Shown: in pieces, positions 17,526 to 26,852 of the stretch
Layout: the number at the start of each line of letters is the position of its first letter
Numbering within the stretch: the first letter of the stretch is position 1
Made by a program: the position numbers and the translations under genes
Notes under the pieces: model-generated
Told to the model about the DNA's origin: nothing
The model's database searches: none
What the model saw: the letters and a program-made list of their open reading frames with translations, nothing else
Source of the DNA: JANNBN01 sp963763885
GTDB taxonomy: Bacteria; Actinomycetota; Acidimicrobiia; Acidimicrobiales; JANYDT01
Assembly: GCA_963763885.1 (NCBI GenBank)
Contig: CAVXQD010000003.1
Coordinates: 124,001 to 188,000 of the forward strand
Direction: 5' to 3'
Length of the DNA: 64,000 nt

Positions 17526-18130
17526 TGCGAACGCCAGGCGGAGGGCTGACGGATTGGGAGCGGCGAGGTCCAGCCGGTCCAGGTGCTGCCGTCGAACCAG
17601 CGCAGTGAACGGATGGGATCCCACGGGTCGACAAACCATCCGGGCGGCGATGTCGGCCCGATCGGGTACGTCCAGCCAGAATATTGCCCTGCAGCCGGGG
17701 CAGACCGGACCCGTGCGATGCCGGCGATCAACGCGGCAATGAGTTCGTCACGGTTGTTGGTCCCAAGGGACAAATAAACGCGTTGGCCGCGGTGGTTCTT
17801 CCCGCGCAGGCCAACGGCAGTTGAGGTCCAGAACGGCACGCATGTGAGGCGGCGACTGGAGAACCAGAACCATGGCCACACGTTGCGCGGCTGCCCAAGG
17901 GTTGAGGGGTCAAGCCAGCCGAGGGGCATTTTCTTGCTTCCAACAGATACGAAGTGATCGTCGATCCGAATGTCTGCTCGGCTGAAACGCAGCAGGCTGT
18001 ACGCCCAGGCGAGGGTGACGAACGGGAGCAGGACGATGCTTCCGGCGATCGCAACCGCAACACCGACGGCGAGCAGCCACCACAGTTGACGCGGCCGGAT
18101 GGACAGGTGCTCGTAGTAGTGCAGCATCAT
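17522..18130 (-). CDS. DUF3093-DUF2510 membrane protein
   Basis: About 202 residues from ATG 18130. It begins YYEHLSIRPRQLWWLL, then a pair of helices (LLAVGVAVAIAGSIVLLPFVTLAWAYSLL) and a beta-rich region with IDDHFVSVG and MPLGWLDP, the pattern of DUF3093. At the C-terminus PPGWFVDPWDPIRSLRWFDG followed by STWTGWTSP is a DUF2510 domain, a short actinobacterial motif often attached to membrane proteins. The fusion and the four-base overlap with the rhomboid gene indicate one transcript. No enzymatic role is known; the pairing with a rhomboid protease makes it a possible partner or substrate (inference). Confidence 0.7.
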   Translation of the reverse strand: MMLHYYEHLSIRPRQLWWLLAVGVAVAIAGSIVLLPFVTLAWAYSLLRFSRADIRIDDHFVSVGSKKMPLGWLDPSTLGQPRNVWPWFWFSSRRLTCVPFWTSTAVGLRGKNHRGQRVYLSLGTNNRDELIAALIAGIARVRSAPAAGQYSGWTYPIGPTSPPGWFVDPWDPIRSLRWFDGSTWTGWTSPLPIRQPSAWRSQ

Positions 18131-18393
18131 GCGTAAAGCATTCAAGCAGGTGGAGCTTTCAAGCAGCACTCAAGTGACACGTGAGCATCTACAATCGGTA
18201 GGTCACGTTCGGACCGTGCCAACGTAAGTGTCAAATCGCAGCAACCGCGACTCTCTGAAGTTGCAGCAAGGTTGCGGCAAGACACCAAGCGTTCGGCGTG
18301 GTTGTCACCCGGTGCTCCGGGCCGACAGACTCACACCCGTAATCCAGCCGTTGGCCCTGCCGACCTGGTTTCCCCCTTTACAAGGAGAACGAC

Positions 18394-19869
<1,476 letters not shown>

Positions 19870-19874
19870 GGCGC

Positions 19875-20120
19875 ATGACCATGTCTGGATCACTTGCCCC
19901 GCTGCTCATCGAGCTTCTCGTATGCCCTGAGGATCGCCTGCCGCTCCTCTACGTCCCAGAGCACAACGTGCTTTACAACGATCGCCTGCACCGCATCTAT
20001 GCGGTCATCGAAGGCATCCCAGACCTGCTGATCGACGACGCAACCTCGGCCACCGACGAACAGCACACGACGTTTCTTGCATCGCCCGGTGCAGTCCGCA
20101 CCGGTTCACCAGCGGCCTAA
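19875..20120 (+). CDS. Trm112 / UPF0434-like small protein
   Basis: 81 residues. LIELLVCPEDRLPLLYV, then NDRLHRIYAVIEGIPDLLIDDA, match the Trm112 fold, in which the small protein activates or stabilises methyltransferases. The family's metal-binding cysteine pairs are incomplete here: the first knuckle is CPED rather than CPxC and no second cysteine follows. Several actinobacterial members lack zinc ligands as well, so loss need not mean decay. Located five bases after ahcY, so it is co-transcribed with a gene that clears the product of methyltransferases, a sensible functional link (inference). Confidence 0.75.
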   Translation: MTMSGSLAPLLIELLVCPEDRLPLLYVPEHNVLYNDRLHRIYAVIEGIPDLLIDDATSATDEQHTTFLASPGAVRTGSPAA

Positions 20121-20218
20121 ATCGCCGCGAGAGAGGTTGCCCCCACCTGTGGGCGCGGCCGAGTGGTGAGCGGAGGGATCGGAGCGAATCCGAGGTGAGC
20201 AACCCGTCGTTGCTGGGG

Positions 20219-20255
20219 GCAATCCACCTCCTAACGGCGTTGCGAGGTGGATTGC
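20219..20255. terminator. bidirectional hairpin between convergent genes
   Basis: GCAATCCACCTC (20219-20230) and GAGGTGGATTGC (20244-20255) form a perfect 12-bp stem with a 13-base loop between the Trm112-like gene and the convergent peroxiredoxin gene. No long T run follows on either side, so termination strength is uncertain. Confidence 0.65.
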
Positions 20256-20259
20256 AGCG

Positions 20260-20736
20260 TTAGTCGCCGAGCTTGGCCAGATGACGGCCAAGCTCGCTTG
20301 GTTTCACCAAATCCCACTGCTGATTACCAATGGTGTCGAAGGCGACTTTGCCGTCGCTTCCAATGACGAACAGCCCTGGTTGTTGGCCAAGTGACGCCAT
20401 GCGGCTGGTGACGTCGTACGCGTCGAAGACGGCTCCGTCTGGGTCCGCGAGCAGCGTGAACGGGTAGTCGTTCGTCAAGAGGTGCCGGCGCAATCCAACG
20501 ACTGTGTCTGGGGCGATGGCCACCATGATTGCGCCGTCGGCTGTTAGTGCTTGATGAGCCTCACGCAACTGCGCAAGGTGCTTGCGGCAAAACGGTCAAA
20601 AGAACCCTCTGAGGAAGACCAACACGACCGGCCCGTCTGCGTCCGCCAACCGCCACCGAGTCCCGTCCGCCTGTTCGAGGTCAATTGCGGGTGCAACTGC
20701 ACCCACAGAAGCGGTACGAGAACTCCGAGAAGACAT
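20260..20736 (-). CDS. AhpC/TSA peroxiredoxin-like protein with in-frame UGA (probable selenoprotein)
   Basis: 158 residues if UGA is read as selenocysteine. Frame: MSSRSSRTASVGAVAPAIDL, ...GPVVLVFLRGFF, then TGA (20598-20596), then PFCRKHLAQLREAHQALT and on to ...HLAKLGD. Related Prx-like proteins have FYRGxWCPxC at this place, so the TGA falls exactly on the first (peroxidatic) cysteine, giving a UxxC motif with the resolving-type Cys three residues on. Coding quality is equal on both sides of the codon and no other stop intervenes. A start at ATG 20763 is an alternative. It would reduce peroxides or act as a thiol oxidoreductase in the cytosol. If read conventionally it is only a 102-residue fragment from 20568. 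Confidence 0.75.
20570..20589 (-). promoter_or_regulatory. candidate bacterial SECIS hairpin
   Basis: Directly 3' of the UGA in the mRNA, CGCAAG and CUUGCG pair around a three-base loop, extended by a UG/CA pair past one bulged base. If the closing pair opens the loop is GCACC, starting with G as bacterial SECIS elements require. The loop begins about 15 nt after the UGA, at the short edge of the known range. This is a hand-drawn fold, not a scored one. Confidence 0.45.
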
Positions 20737-20787
20737 CCGCCCAGTCTGCTGCACTGCGCCCATCAACACCTACTTCGCGTCCCCCAC

Positions 20788-20835
20788 GTGCCTTCGCGTC
20801 CCCGGAGGGACGACACTGGGGGGACGCGAAGGCAC
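20788..20835. repeat. 16-bp inverted repeat in the peroxiredoxin-comF gap
   Basis: GTGCCTTCGCGTCCCC (20788-20803) is repeated inverted and exact at 20820-20835. Partial extra copies (ACTTCGCGTCCCC before it, CTGGGGACGCGAC after it) flank the pair. It lies between the divergent peroxiredoxin and comF genes and could be an operator or a hairpin in either leader. Confidence 0.8.
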
Positions 20836-20858
20836 ACTGGGGACGCGACGTCGACCGT

Positions 20859-20936
20859 CGGTTCGTTTGTCAGAGGGCTGGCTGTCACATCGGTTCGTTT
20901 GTCAGAGGAGTTGGCTGTCACATGGTTGGCTGTCAC
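20859..20936 (+). repeat. 32-bp tandem repeat upstream of comF
   Basis: Two adjacent copies of a 32 to 33-base unit start CGGTTCGTTTGTCAGAGG and end TGGCTGTCACAT (20859-20890, 20891-20923); a third partial copy (GGTTGGCTGTCACA) follows. The array ends nine bases before the likely comF start and includes its ribosome-binding region, so it may set expression level. Confidence 0.8.
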
Positions 20937-20944
20937 AGGGGTTG

Positions 20945-21676
20945 GTGCACGATGCGCACATGTGGAAATCGGGTCAGGCTGTTTTGGGCACCAACAACGC
21001 GGGCGTTGTAGAGGTGTTGTTTCCCGCTCGGTGCGCTATCTGTGGATCGACTCGGTCCACAGGTTCCACTGGGTTATCTCCCTGTCGGAAGTGCGTGGTG
21101 CCCATTCGGGTGCGTTCGCTTCCCTTATGTCCGGCTGCGCCGTTGTGGTGCGCCACGGTGGTCTCGCCGTTTGCTTATGACGGAGCGGTGCGGACGTTGA
21201 TCACTGCGGCGAAGTACCGAGGCAATACTCGGGCGCTGGTGTTTCTGGCCGGCCGCATGGCCGAGGCTGTCCTTGAGTCCCGCCCGGAAATCACATGCCT
21301 CGCCACCTCCGCTGCCTTTGGGGGCGAAACGGTGGTCACCTGGGCGCCGACCTCTCCACAACGTCGCCGACGCCGTGGCTATGACCAGGCGCAGGTTCTT
21401 GCCCAGCACACAGCGATGCTTCTGGGCTTGCGCTGCCAACGTCTCCTTGTTCATCGGTCAGATCGTCGCGCCCAAACTGGTTCCACCAGGGAAGAGCGCT
21501 CACAACGAGCAGAGCGGTTTCGGCTTCTGGAGGGGTCTGATGGGTTGGAACTGGGGCAGGTTCTCCTCGTTGACGATGTGATGACCACGGGCGCCACCCT
21601 CAGCGACGCTGCCCGGGTACTTCGCGATGCGGGAGCACCGTGCGTGAACGCCCTCGTGGCAGCGGTGAAGCTCTAA
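20945..21676 (+). CDS. comF: ComF family phosphoribosyltransferase-like protein
   Basis: 243 residues from GTG 20945, with AGGGG just upstream; ATG 20960 is an alternative. The N-terminal zinc ribbon has CAIC and CRKC knuckles, followed by FAYDGAVRTLITAAKYRGN, RRRRGYDQAQVLA and the PRPP-binding loop VLLVDDVMTTGATL. These define ComF, needed for DNA uptake in competent bacteria and of unclear role elsewhere. No other competence gene is in the window. Divergent from the peroxiredoxin gene across a repeat-rich gap. Confidence 0.88.
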   Translation: MHDAHMWKSGQAVLGTNNAGVVEVLFPARCAICGSTRSTGSTGLSPCRKCVVPIRVRSLPLCPAAPLWCATVVSPFAYDGAVRTLITAAKYRGNTRALVFLAGRMAEAVLESRPEITCLATSAAFGGETVVTWAPTSPQRRRRRGYDQAQVLAQHTAMLLGLRCQRLLVHRSDRRAQTGSTREERSQRAERFRLLEGSDGLELGQVLLVDDVMTTGATLSDAARVLRDAGAPCVNALVAAVKL

Positions 21677-21978
21677 CGCGTCTGGGGCGCCCGCCGTTCA
21701 CCCAAAACAACGCAACATGACACGAGCGTCACCGAATCGTCACACAACTGGTAGTTGCGAAACGGGTAGTCCGCGTGCGTACGATGCGTTATGGGAGTTG
21801 AACCCAAAGGCGTCCGCCGGTGAATCCGTCAGATGTCGCAGGCTGCCACCACGCAGCATCCAGTTGTATGAATCCGAACGACCTCTGGCCGATGGCCCGG
21901 GGTCGTTGTGTTTTTCGAGCATTCGCAGCAACGTCAGTTTCCCAAAACGAAATCAACGACCAATCCGAAGGAGCACCA

Positions 21979-22581
21979 ATGGTGCATATCAGCATCCGTC
22001 ATCGCAACGTCAGCATCGACGACATTGTGAAGGCGTCAGCCAACGAAAAGATCACCCGCCTGTCCCGTTTTCTCCCGGGCATGGACACTGCAGAGGTCGG
22101 TTTCTCCGAGGAACCGAATCCGAGAGTTGGACATGGGCGGCGCGAAGTGTGTGAGGCGACCATGCGTGGCAACGGCCATATCGTGCGTGCCCGAGCCGCC
22201 GCTGCTACTCAGCAGGCTGCACTTGATCTCGTTGTTGCAAAGCTTGAGAACCAGTTGGTCAAGGTCAAAGGGAAGGTAGACATACGTCAGCACGGTGGCC
22301 CGAAGGCTGGCCATCACCATTCGGCTGGTTTGCACGAGACGCCACCGGCGGCCGTCTTGTTGCTGGAGCCGCTGGCAGCGGAAGCCGAGCCGGACAACGT
22401 CGCCAAGATTGTGCGGCGCAAGCAGTTCGAAGTGAGTGCAATGACCGCAGACGACGCGGCACTGCGGATGGACCTCCTGCAGCACGACTTCTATCTCTTC
22501 ACCAACGTGGAGACGGGCCGGGCCGCTGTTGTGTATCGCCGGGAAGATGGCCACCTCGGCCTGATCGACGCCGCCGCTTGA
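21979..22581 (+). CDS. hpf: ribosome hibernation promoting factor, long form
   Basis: 200 residues from ATG 21979, with GAAGGAG six bases upstream. The N-terminal domain (VHISIRHRNVSIDDIVKASANEKI...) is the S30AE ribosome-binding fold. A His/Ala-rich linker follows, then the C-terminal dimerisation domain RRKQFEVSAMTADDAALRMD, ending FTNVETGRAAVVYRREDGHLGLI. The two-domain form dimerises 70S ribosomes into inactive 100S particles in stationary phase. The 300-base gap upstream holds no convincing gene and should contain its promoter. Placement just before secA is common in Gram-positive bacteria. Confidence 0.93.
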   Translation: MVHISIRHRNVSIDDIVKASANEKITRLSRFLPGMDTAEVGFSEEPNPRVGHGRREVCEATMRGNGHIVRARAAAATQQAALDLVVAKLENQLVKVKGKVDIRQHGGPKAGHHHSAGLHETPPAAVLLLEPLAAEAEPDNVAKIVRRKQFEVSAMTADDAALRMDLLQHDFYLFTNVETGRAAVVYRREDGHLGLIDAAA

Positions 22582-22641
22582 GCTTGAGCGAGCACGTGAG
22601 GTAATCCCAACCCCGCCGTCATCTGCTGATCGGCGAACGCG

Positions 22642-22684
22642 AATCAGGTCCCGAAACCCGCTGGGCGGGCGGGACCTGATTTGT
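22642..22684. terminator. bidirectional intrinsic terminator
   Basis: AATCAGGTCCCG (22642-22653) pairs perfectly with CGGGACCTGATT (22670-22681), followed by TTGTTTG. It lies between the convergent hpf and alcohol dehydrogenase genes and can serve both. Confidence 0.85.
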
Positions 22685-22711
22685 TTGCGGGCTGCTTGTT
22701 GCGAAACAGCG

Positions 22712-23842
22712 TTAGGTGCGGTGGATCAACACGCCACGGAGGTTCTTGCCCGCGTGCATGTCGGCGTAGCCCTCGTTGAGCGTCTCGAGGGTGTAGGTCT
22801 TGGTGACCAACTCGTCGAGCTTCAACGTGCCGGCTTGGTACATCGACAAGTACCGAAGAATGTCCTTCGATGGGCTGGACTCGCCGAACAGCGATCCCTG
22901 GATTCGCTTCTGGAACAACGTGAGCATGCCGGGAGAAATTGGAATGCCCGTTTCGGTGAGGTCGCCGAGCCCGGTCACCACAACGGTGCCGGCCTTGCGG
23001 ATTGCGTCGAACGCCTGGGCTATGTGCTCGCCCTTGGTGACTCCAACGGTGACGATGGCGGAATCGGCGCCCTGACCGTTAGTTACCGATTGGGCGAACG
23101 CCATGGCATCGACCATGTTGCTGAACGCGTGCGTTGCTCCGAGTTCCATCGCCTTTTCGCGCTTGAACTCGACTGGGTCAACGGCGATGACGTGGCTTGC
23201 GCCCTTGATCGCGGCACCCTGCACGGCGTTGATACCAATGCCGCCGATTCCCATCACGATGACCGTGTCGCCGGGCTTGACGTTGGCGGAGTTCTCCGCT
23301 GATCCGAATCCGGTGCCGACGCCGCAACCGACGAGGCATGCCTTGTCCAACGGGATGTCCTTCGAGATTTTGACGGCGTTCTCCGTTGAACAAACGGTGT
23401 ACTCGGCGAAGGTTGAGATGCCACACATCTGCCCGACCGGCTGGCCGTTATAGGTCATGCGGTAGCTGAGGTCGGCGCGTGAACCGAGGAGGAGCGTGGC
23501 GCCGCTGTCGCACAGGTTCTGCATGCCGCTTGCGCACCAACGGCAGCGACCGCAGCCGGGGAGGAACGACATGACCACGTGGTCGCCGATTTCGAACCCG
23601 GTTGTGTTGGGTCCGATCGCATCGACGATGCCGGCGCCTTCGTGGCCGCCGCAGACGGGGTAGGTGCCGAACGGGATGTCACCCGTTGCGAGGTGGTCAT
23701 CGGAGTGGCAAAGCCCCGATGCAACCATCTTGAGGCGAAGTTCGCCCTGGCGTGGTTCGTCGAGGTCTACCTCGACGACTTCCCACTTGCCGGCTACCGG
23801 TTTGACCGGCATCGACAACATGACTCCTGCTCGTACCTTCAT
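22712..23842 (-). CDS. NDMA-type zinc-dependent alcohol dehydrogenase
   Basis: 376 residues from ATG 23842, chosen for the AGGAG five bases upstream. MDR superfamily: catalytic zinc ligands in ASGLCHSDDH and GGHEGAGIV, the structural zinc lobe GCGRCRWCASGMQNLCD, and the nucleotide loop VMGIGGIGINAVQGA. The LCHSDDHLATGD and SFLPGCGRCRWC blocks resemble the actinobacterial NDMA-dependent methanol/alcohol dehydrogenase group, whose NAD(H) stays bound and whose physiological electron carrier may be mycofactocin. No mycofactocin genes are in the window, so the cofactor link is family knowledge only. Confidence 0.85.
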   Translation of the reverse strand: MKVRAGVMLSMPVKPVAGKWEVVEVDLDEPRQGELRLKMVASGLCHSDDHLATGDIPFGTYPVCGGHEGAGIVDAIGPNTTGFEIGDHVVMSFLPGCGRCRWCASGMQNLCDSGATLLLGSRADLSYRMTYNGQPVGQMCGISTFAEYTVCSTENAVKISKDIPLDKACLVGCGVGTGFGSAENSANVKPGDTVIVMGIGGIGINAVQGAAIKGASHVIAVDPVEFKREKAMELGATHAFSNMVDAMAFAQSVTNGQGADSAIVTVGVTKGEHIAQAFDAIRKAGTVVVTGLGDLTETGIPISPGMLTLFQKRIQGSLFGESSPSKDILRYLSMYQAGTLKLDELVTKTYTLETLNEGYADMHAGKNLRGVLIHRT

Positions 23843-23999
23843 GGGTTCTCCTGACATGAGCTGCCGAGCGATTCGTCGGCTCTTGGGTGGCACTGTAACC
23901 AAGGTCACACTCGCCATTGCACTCGGGCGTGACCCGCCTTGTCGCTGCGGCAAAGTCGGGTCCCGCCAGACGTCTCAACGCCGGTACGATGTAGCCCTT

Positions 24000-26819
24000 A
24001 TGTCGATCTTCAAGCGGATTCTGCGCGCCGGCGAGGGGAAGAAGGTCCGCGCGCTCGCGGACATCGTCCCCAACATCAACGCGCTCGAGGCGCAATACGA
24101 ACGGTTGTCCGACGACGAACTTCGCGGTAAGACCGGCGAGTTCCGTCAGATGTTGGCCAATGGAGCAGACCTCAACGACCTGCTGATCGATGCGTTTGCC
24201 ACTACTCGTGAAGCTTCACGTCGTGTCATTGGCCAACGTCACTACGACGTGCAGCTCATGGGCGGCGCCGCGTTGCACTTCGGCTGGATCGCCGAAATGA
24301 AGACAGGTGAAGGCAAGACGCTTGTCTCCACGCTTCCGGTCTACCTCAACGGGCTCACGGGCAAGGGCGTGCACCTCGTGACGGTGAACGACTACCTGGC
24401 CCGCCGTGACGCAGATTGGATGGGCCAAATCCACCGCTGGCTTGGCCTCTCGGTCGGGTTGGTCATCCCGGACGACAGTGACTCTGCTGCAAAGCGTGCG
24501 GCATACGGCTGTGACGTCACGTACTCCACCAACTCTGAGCTTGGTTTCGATTTCCTCCGAGACAACATGGCCATGAGCACCGAAGACCGTGTGCAGCGTG
24601 GCCATTACTTCGCCATCGTCGACGAAGTTGACTCCATCCTCATCGACGAAGCCCGCACACCCCACATCATTTCCGGTCGTGTGGCAGACGCTGCCAAGTT
24701 GTACGTGCAGTTCGCCGCAATCTCTCGCAGCCTCACCCGTGGTACGGACTACGAGGTCGACGAAGAGAAGAAGCAGGTCTTCCCAACCGAGTCCGGCATC
24801 GACAAGGTTGAGGCTGCGTTGGGCGTCGACAACATCTACGACGATCCGTCCGCTGACTTTGTCCATCACCTCAACGCAGCGCTGCGCGCCAAAGAGTTGT
24901 ATCGCCGTGACGTGGAGTACCTGGTCCAGGGCGGCGAAGTGAACATCGTCGACGAGTTCACGGGTCGTGTCCTCGAAGGCCGTCGCTGGTCCGAGGGTCT
25001 GCACCAAGCCGTTGAGGCCAAAGAGCGCGTGAAGATCAAGGAAGAGAACCAGACGCTGGCCACAACCACGCTGCAGAATTACTTCCGTCTCTACGAAAAG
25101 CTCGCAGGCATGACCGGTACGGCCGAGACCGAAGCCGGCGAGTTCCACAGCACCTACAGCCTTTCCGTGGTGCCAATCCCAACGCATCGTCCGTTGGTCC
25201 GCCAGGATCAGGCCGACCTTATCTACAAGGGCGAGCGTCCAAAGTTCGATGCGGTCGCAGCAGACATCGCCGAGCGTCACGAGAAAGGTCAGCCGGTTCT
25301 GGTTGGCACGGTTTCGGTTGAAAAGTCCGAGTACCTGTCGCAGCTCCTCACCGAGCGCGGCATTCCCCACTCGGTGCTGAACGCAAAGCAGCACACCAAG
25401 GAAGCCGAGATTGTGGCGCAGGCCGGCCGCATCGGTGCGGTCACGGTTGCCACCAACATGGCAGGCCGCGGCGTCGACATTCTCCTTGGCGGAAACCCTG
25501 ACGGGTTGGCCCGTCGCCAGGCAACCGATCAGGGGCATAACCCAGCCCTCCTCGACATGGATCCGGGCGACCCCGCCGTGTTCGAGCAGCTCGAAGCTGA
25601 CCCTGACCTTGCAACAGCACGGCGTGCAGCGCTTGATGCGCTCGAAAAGGCCAAGGCACACTTCGTCGAAGACTGCGCCAGCGAAGGCAAGCAGGTCAGG
25701 GAACTCGGCGGCTTGTACGTGCTTGCCACCGAACGACACGAGAGCCGCCGCATCGACAACCAGTTGCGTGGTCGTGCCGGCCGTCAGGGCGACCCAGGCG
25801 AAAGTCGTTTCTACCTGTCCTTGGACGACGACCTCATGCGGTTGTTCGCCACGGGCGCAATGAACTGGGTCATGGGACGTGCGCTTCCTGACGACGTGCC
25901 AATCGAAGCGAAGATGGTCAGCAAGGCCATCGAGCGCGCACAGTCAACGGTTGAAGGCCGCAACGCCGAAATCCGTAAGAACGTCCTCAAGTACGACGAG
26001 GTCATGAACGAGCAACGCAAGGTCATCTACGCCAAGCGAAACCAGGTCCTCACCGGAGGCGACGTCGACGAGGTGCTGCGCCGCAACATTGACACGGTTG
26101 TCGAAGACATGGTCGAGCGCAACTGCCCAACAGAAGCCTCCGACGAGTGGAACTTGGAGAACCTGCTGGCCGATGCGCAGGGCATGTTCCCCACCGAGTT
26201 CTCGTTAGAGGACTTGGGCCAGGCCCGCTCGCGCAAGCAGCTCATCGAGTCCTTGCAGACCGAGGCACACGAGTTCTATACGGCCAAGGAAGCAAAGCTT
26301 GGTTCCGAAGTTGCACGAGACGTGGAACGCAACGTGTTTCTCAGCATCATCGACCAACGCTGGCGTGAACACCTCGCAGACATGGACTACCTCCAAGAGG
26401 GCATCCATCTCCGCGCAATGGGTCAAAAAGATCCGTTGGTCGAATGGCAACGAGACGGCTTTGCTGCGTTCGGCAACCTCATGGCCACCATCGAGGCAGA
26501 CTTCGTGCGGTATTGCATGCACGCAGAGGTTGTTGTGGAGTCCCACGCCCCAACAATCGAAGACATTTCCTACGTGTCTGGTGATGAAGGCGAAGCGCCA
26601 GAGCGTCTCACCGGTCTCATCGGCGCCGACGTCGCGCAGCTGTTGGCAGCGCAGGACGATGATGTCGAGGTCTCCGAAGATGGCCTTGTCACACGGATTG
26701 CGGAGGACGAACCCGCATCGCAAACCCCGCTCGTCAAGTCCGACCACGAGAAGCTGGGTCGTAACGACCCTTGCTGGTGCGACAGCGGCAAGAAGTTCAA
26801 GCTCTGTCACGGGCGCTGA
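24000..26819 (+). CDS. secA: preprotein translocase ATPase SecA
   Basis: 939 residues from ATG 24000 (MSIFKRILRAGEGKK). Motor ATPase of the Sec pathway, pushing unfolded proteins through SecYEG. Motifs in order: Walker A MKTGEGKTL, DEVDSILIDEARTPH, the preprotein cross-linking domain, the second helicase fold with TNMAGRGVDILLGGNP, the QLRGRAGRQGDPG arginine fingers, and the C-terminal SEC-C zinc motif CWCDSGKKFKLCHG. Length is slightly above the usual 840-900 because of an acidic linker before the zinc tail. It is followed 33 bases on by prfB. Confidence 0.98.
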   Translation: MSIFKRILRAGEGKKVRALADIVPNINALEAQYERLSDDELRGKTGEFRQMLANGADLNDLLIDAFATTREASRRVIGQRHYDVQLMGGAALHFGWIAEMKTGEGKTLVSTLPVYLNGLTGKGVHLVTVNDYLARRDADWMGQIHRWLGLSVGLVIPDDSDSAAKRAAYGCDVTYSTNSELGFDFLRDNMAMSTEDRVQRGHYFAIVDEVDSILIDEARTPHIISGRVADAAKLYVQFAAISRSLTRGTDYEVDEEKKQVFPTESGIDKVEAALGVDNIYDDPSADFVHHLNAALRAKELYRRDVEYLVQGGEVNIVDEFTGRVLEGRRWSEGLHQAVEAKERVKIKEENQTLATTTLQNYFRLYEKLAGMTGTAETEAGEFHSTYSLSVVPIPTHRPLVRQDQADLIYKGERPKFDAVAADIAERHEKGQPVLVGTVSVEKSEYLSQLLTERGIPHSVLNAKQHTKEAEIVAQAGRIGAVTVATNMAGRGVDILLGGNPDGLARRQATDQGHNPALLDMDPGDPAVFEQLEADPDLATARRAALDALEKAKAHFVEDCASEGKQVRELGGLYVLATERHESRRIDNQLRGRAGRQGDPGESRFYLSLDDDLMRLFATGAMNWVMGRALPDDVPIEAKMVSKAIERAQSTVEGRNAEIRKNVLKYDEVMNEQRKVIYAKRNQVLTGGDVDEVLRRNIDTVVEDMVERNCPTEASDEWNLENLLADAQGMFPTEFSLEDLGQARSRKQLIESLQTEAHEFYTAKEAKLGSEVARDVERNVFLSIIDQRWREHLADMDYLQEGIHLRAMGQKDPLVEWQRDGFAAFGNLMATIEADFVRYCMHAEVVVESHAPTIEDISYVSGDEGEAPERLTGLIGADVAQLLAAQDDDVEVSEDGLVTRIAEDEPASQTPLVKSDHEKLGRNDPCWCDSGKKFKLCHGR

Positions 26820-26852
26820 GCGAAACCCACCAACCACACCGGATCCATTGCC

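Noticed and set aside
18170..18393. SAH or SAM riboswitch upstream of ahcY
   Set aside because: The conserved core sequences of these riboswitches were not recognised in the leader, although some GC-rich hairpins can be drawn.
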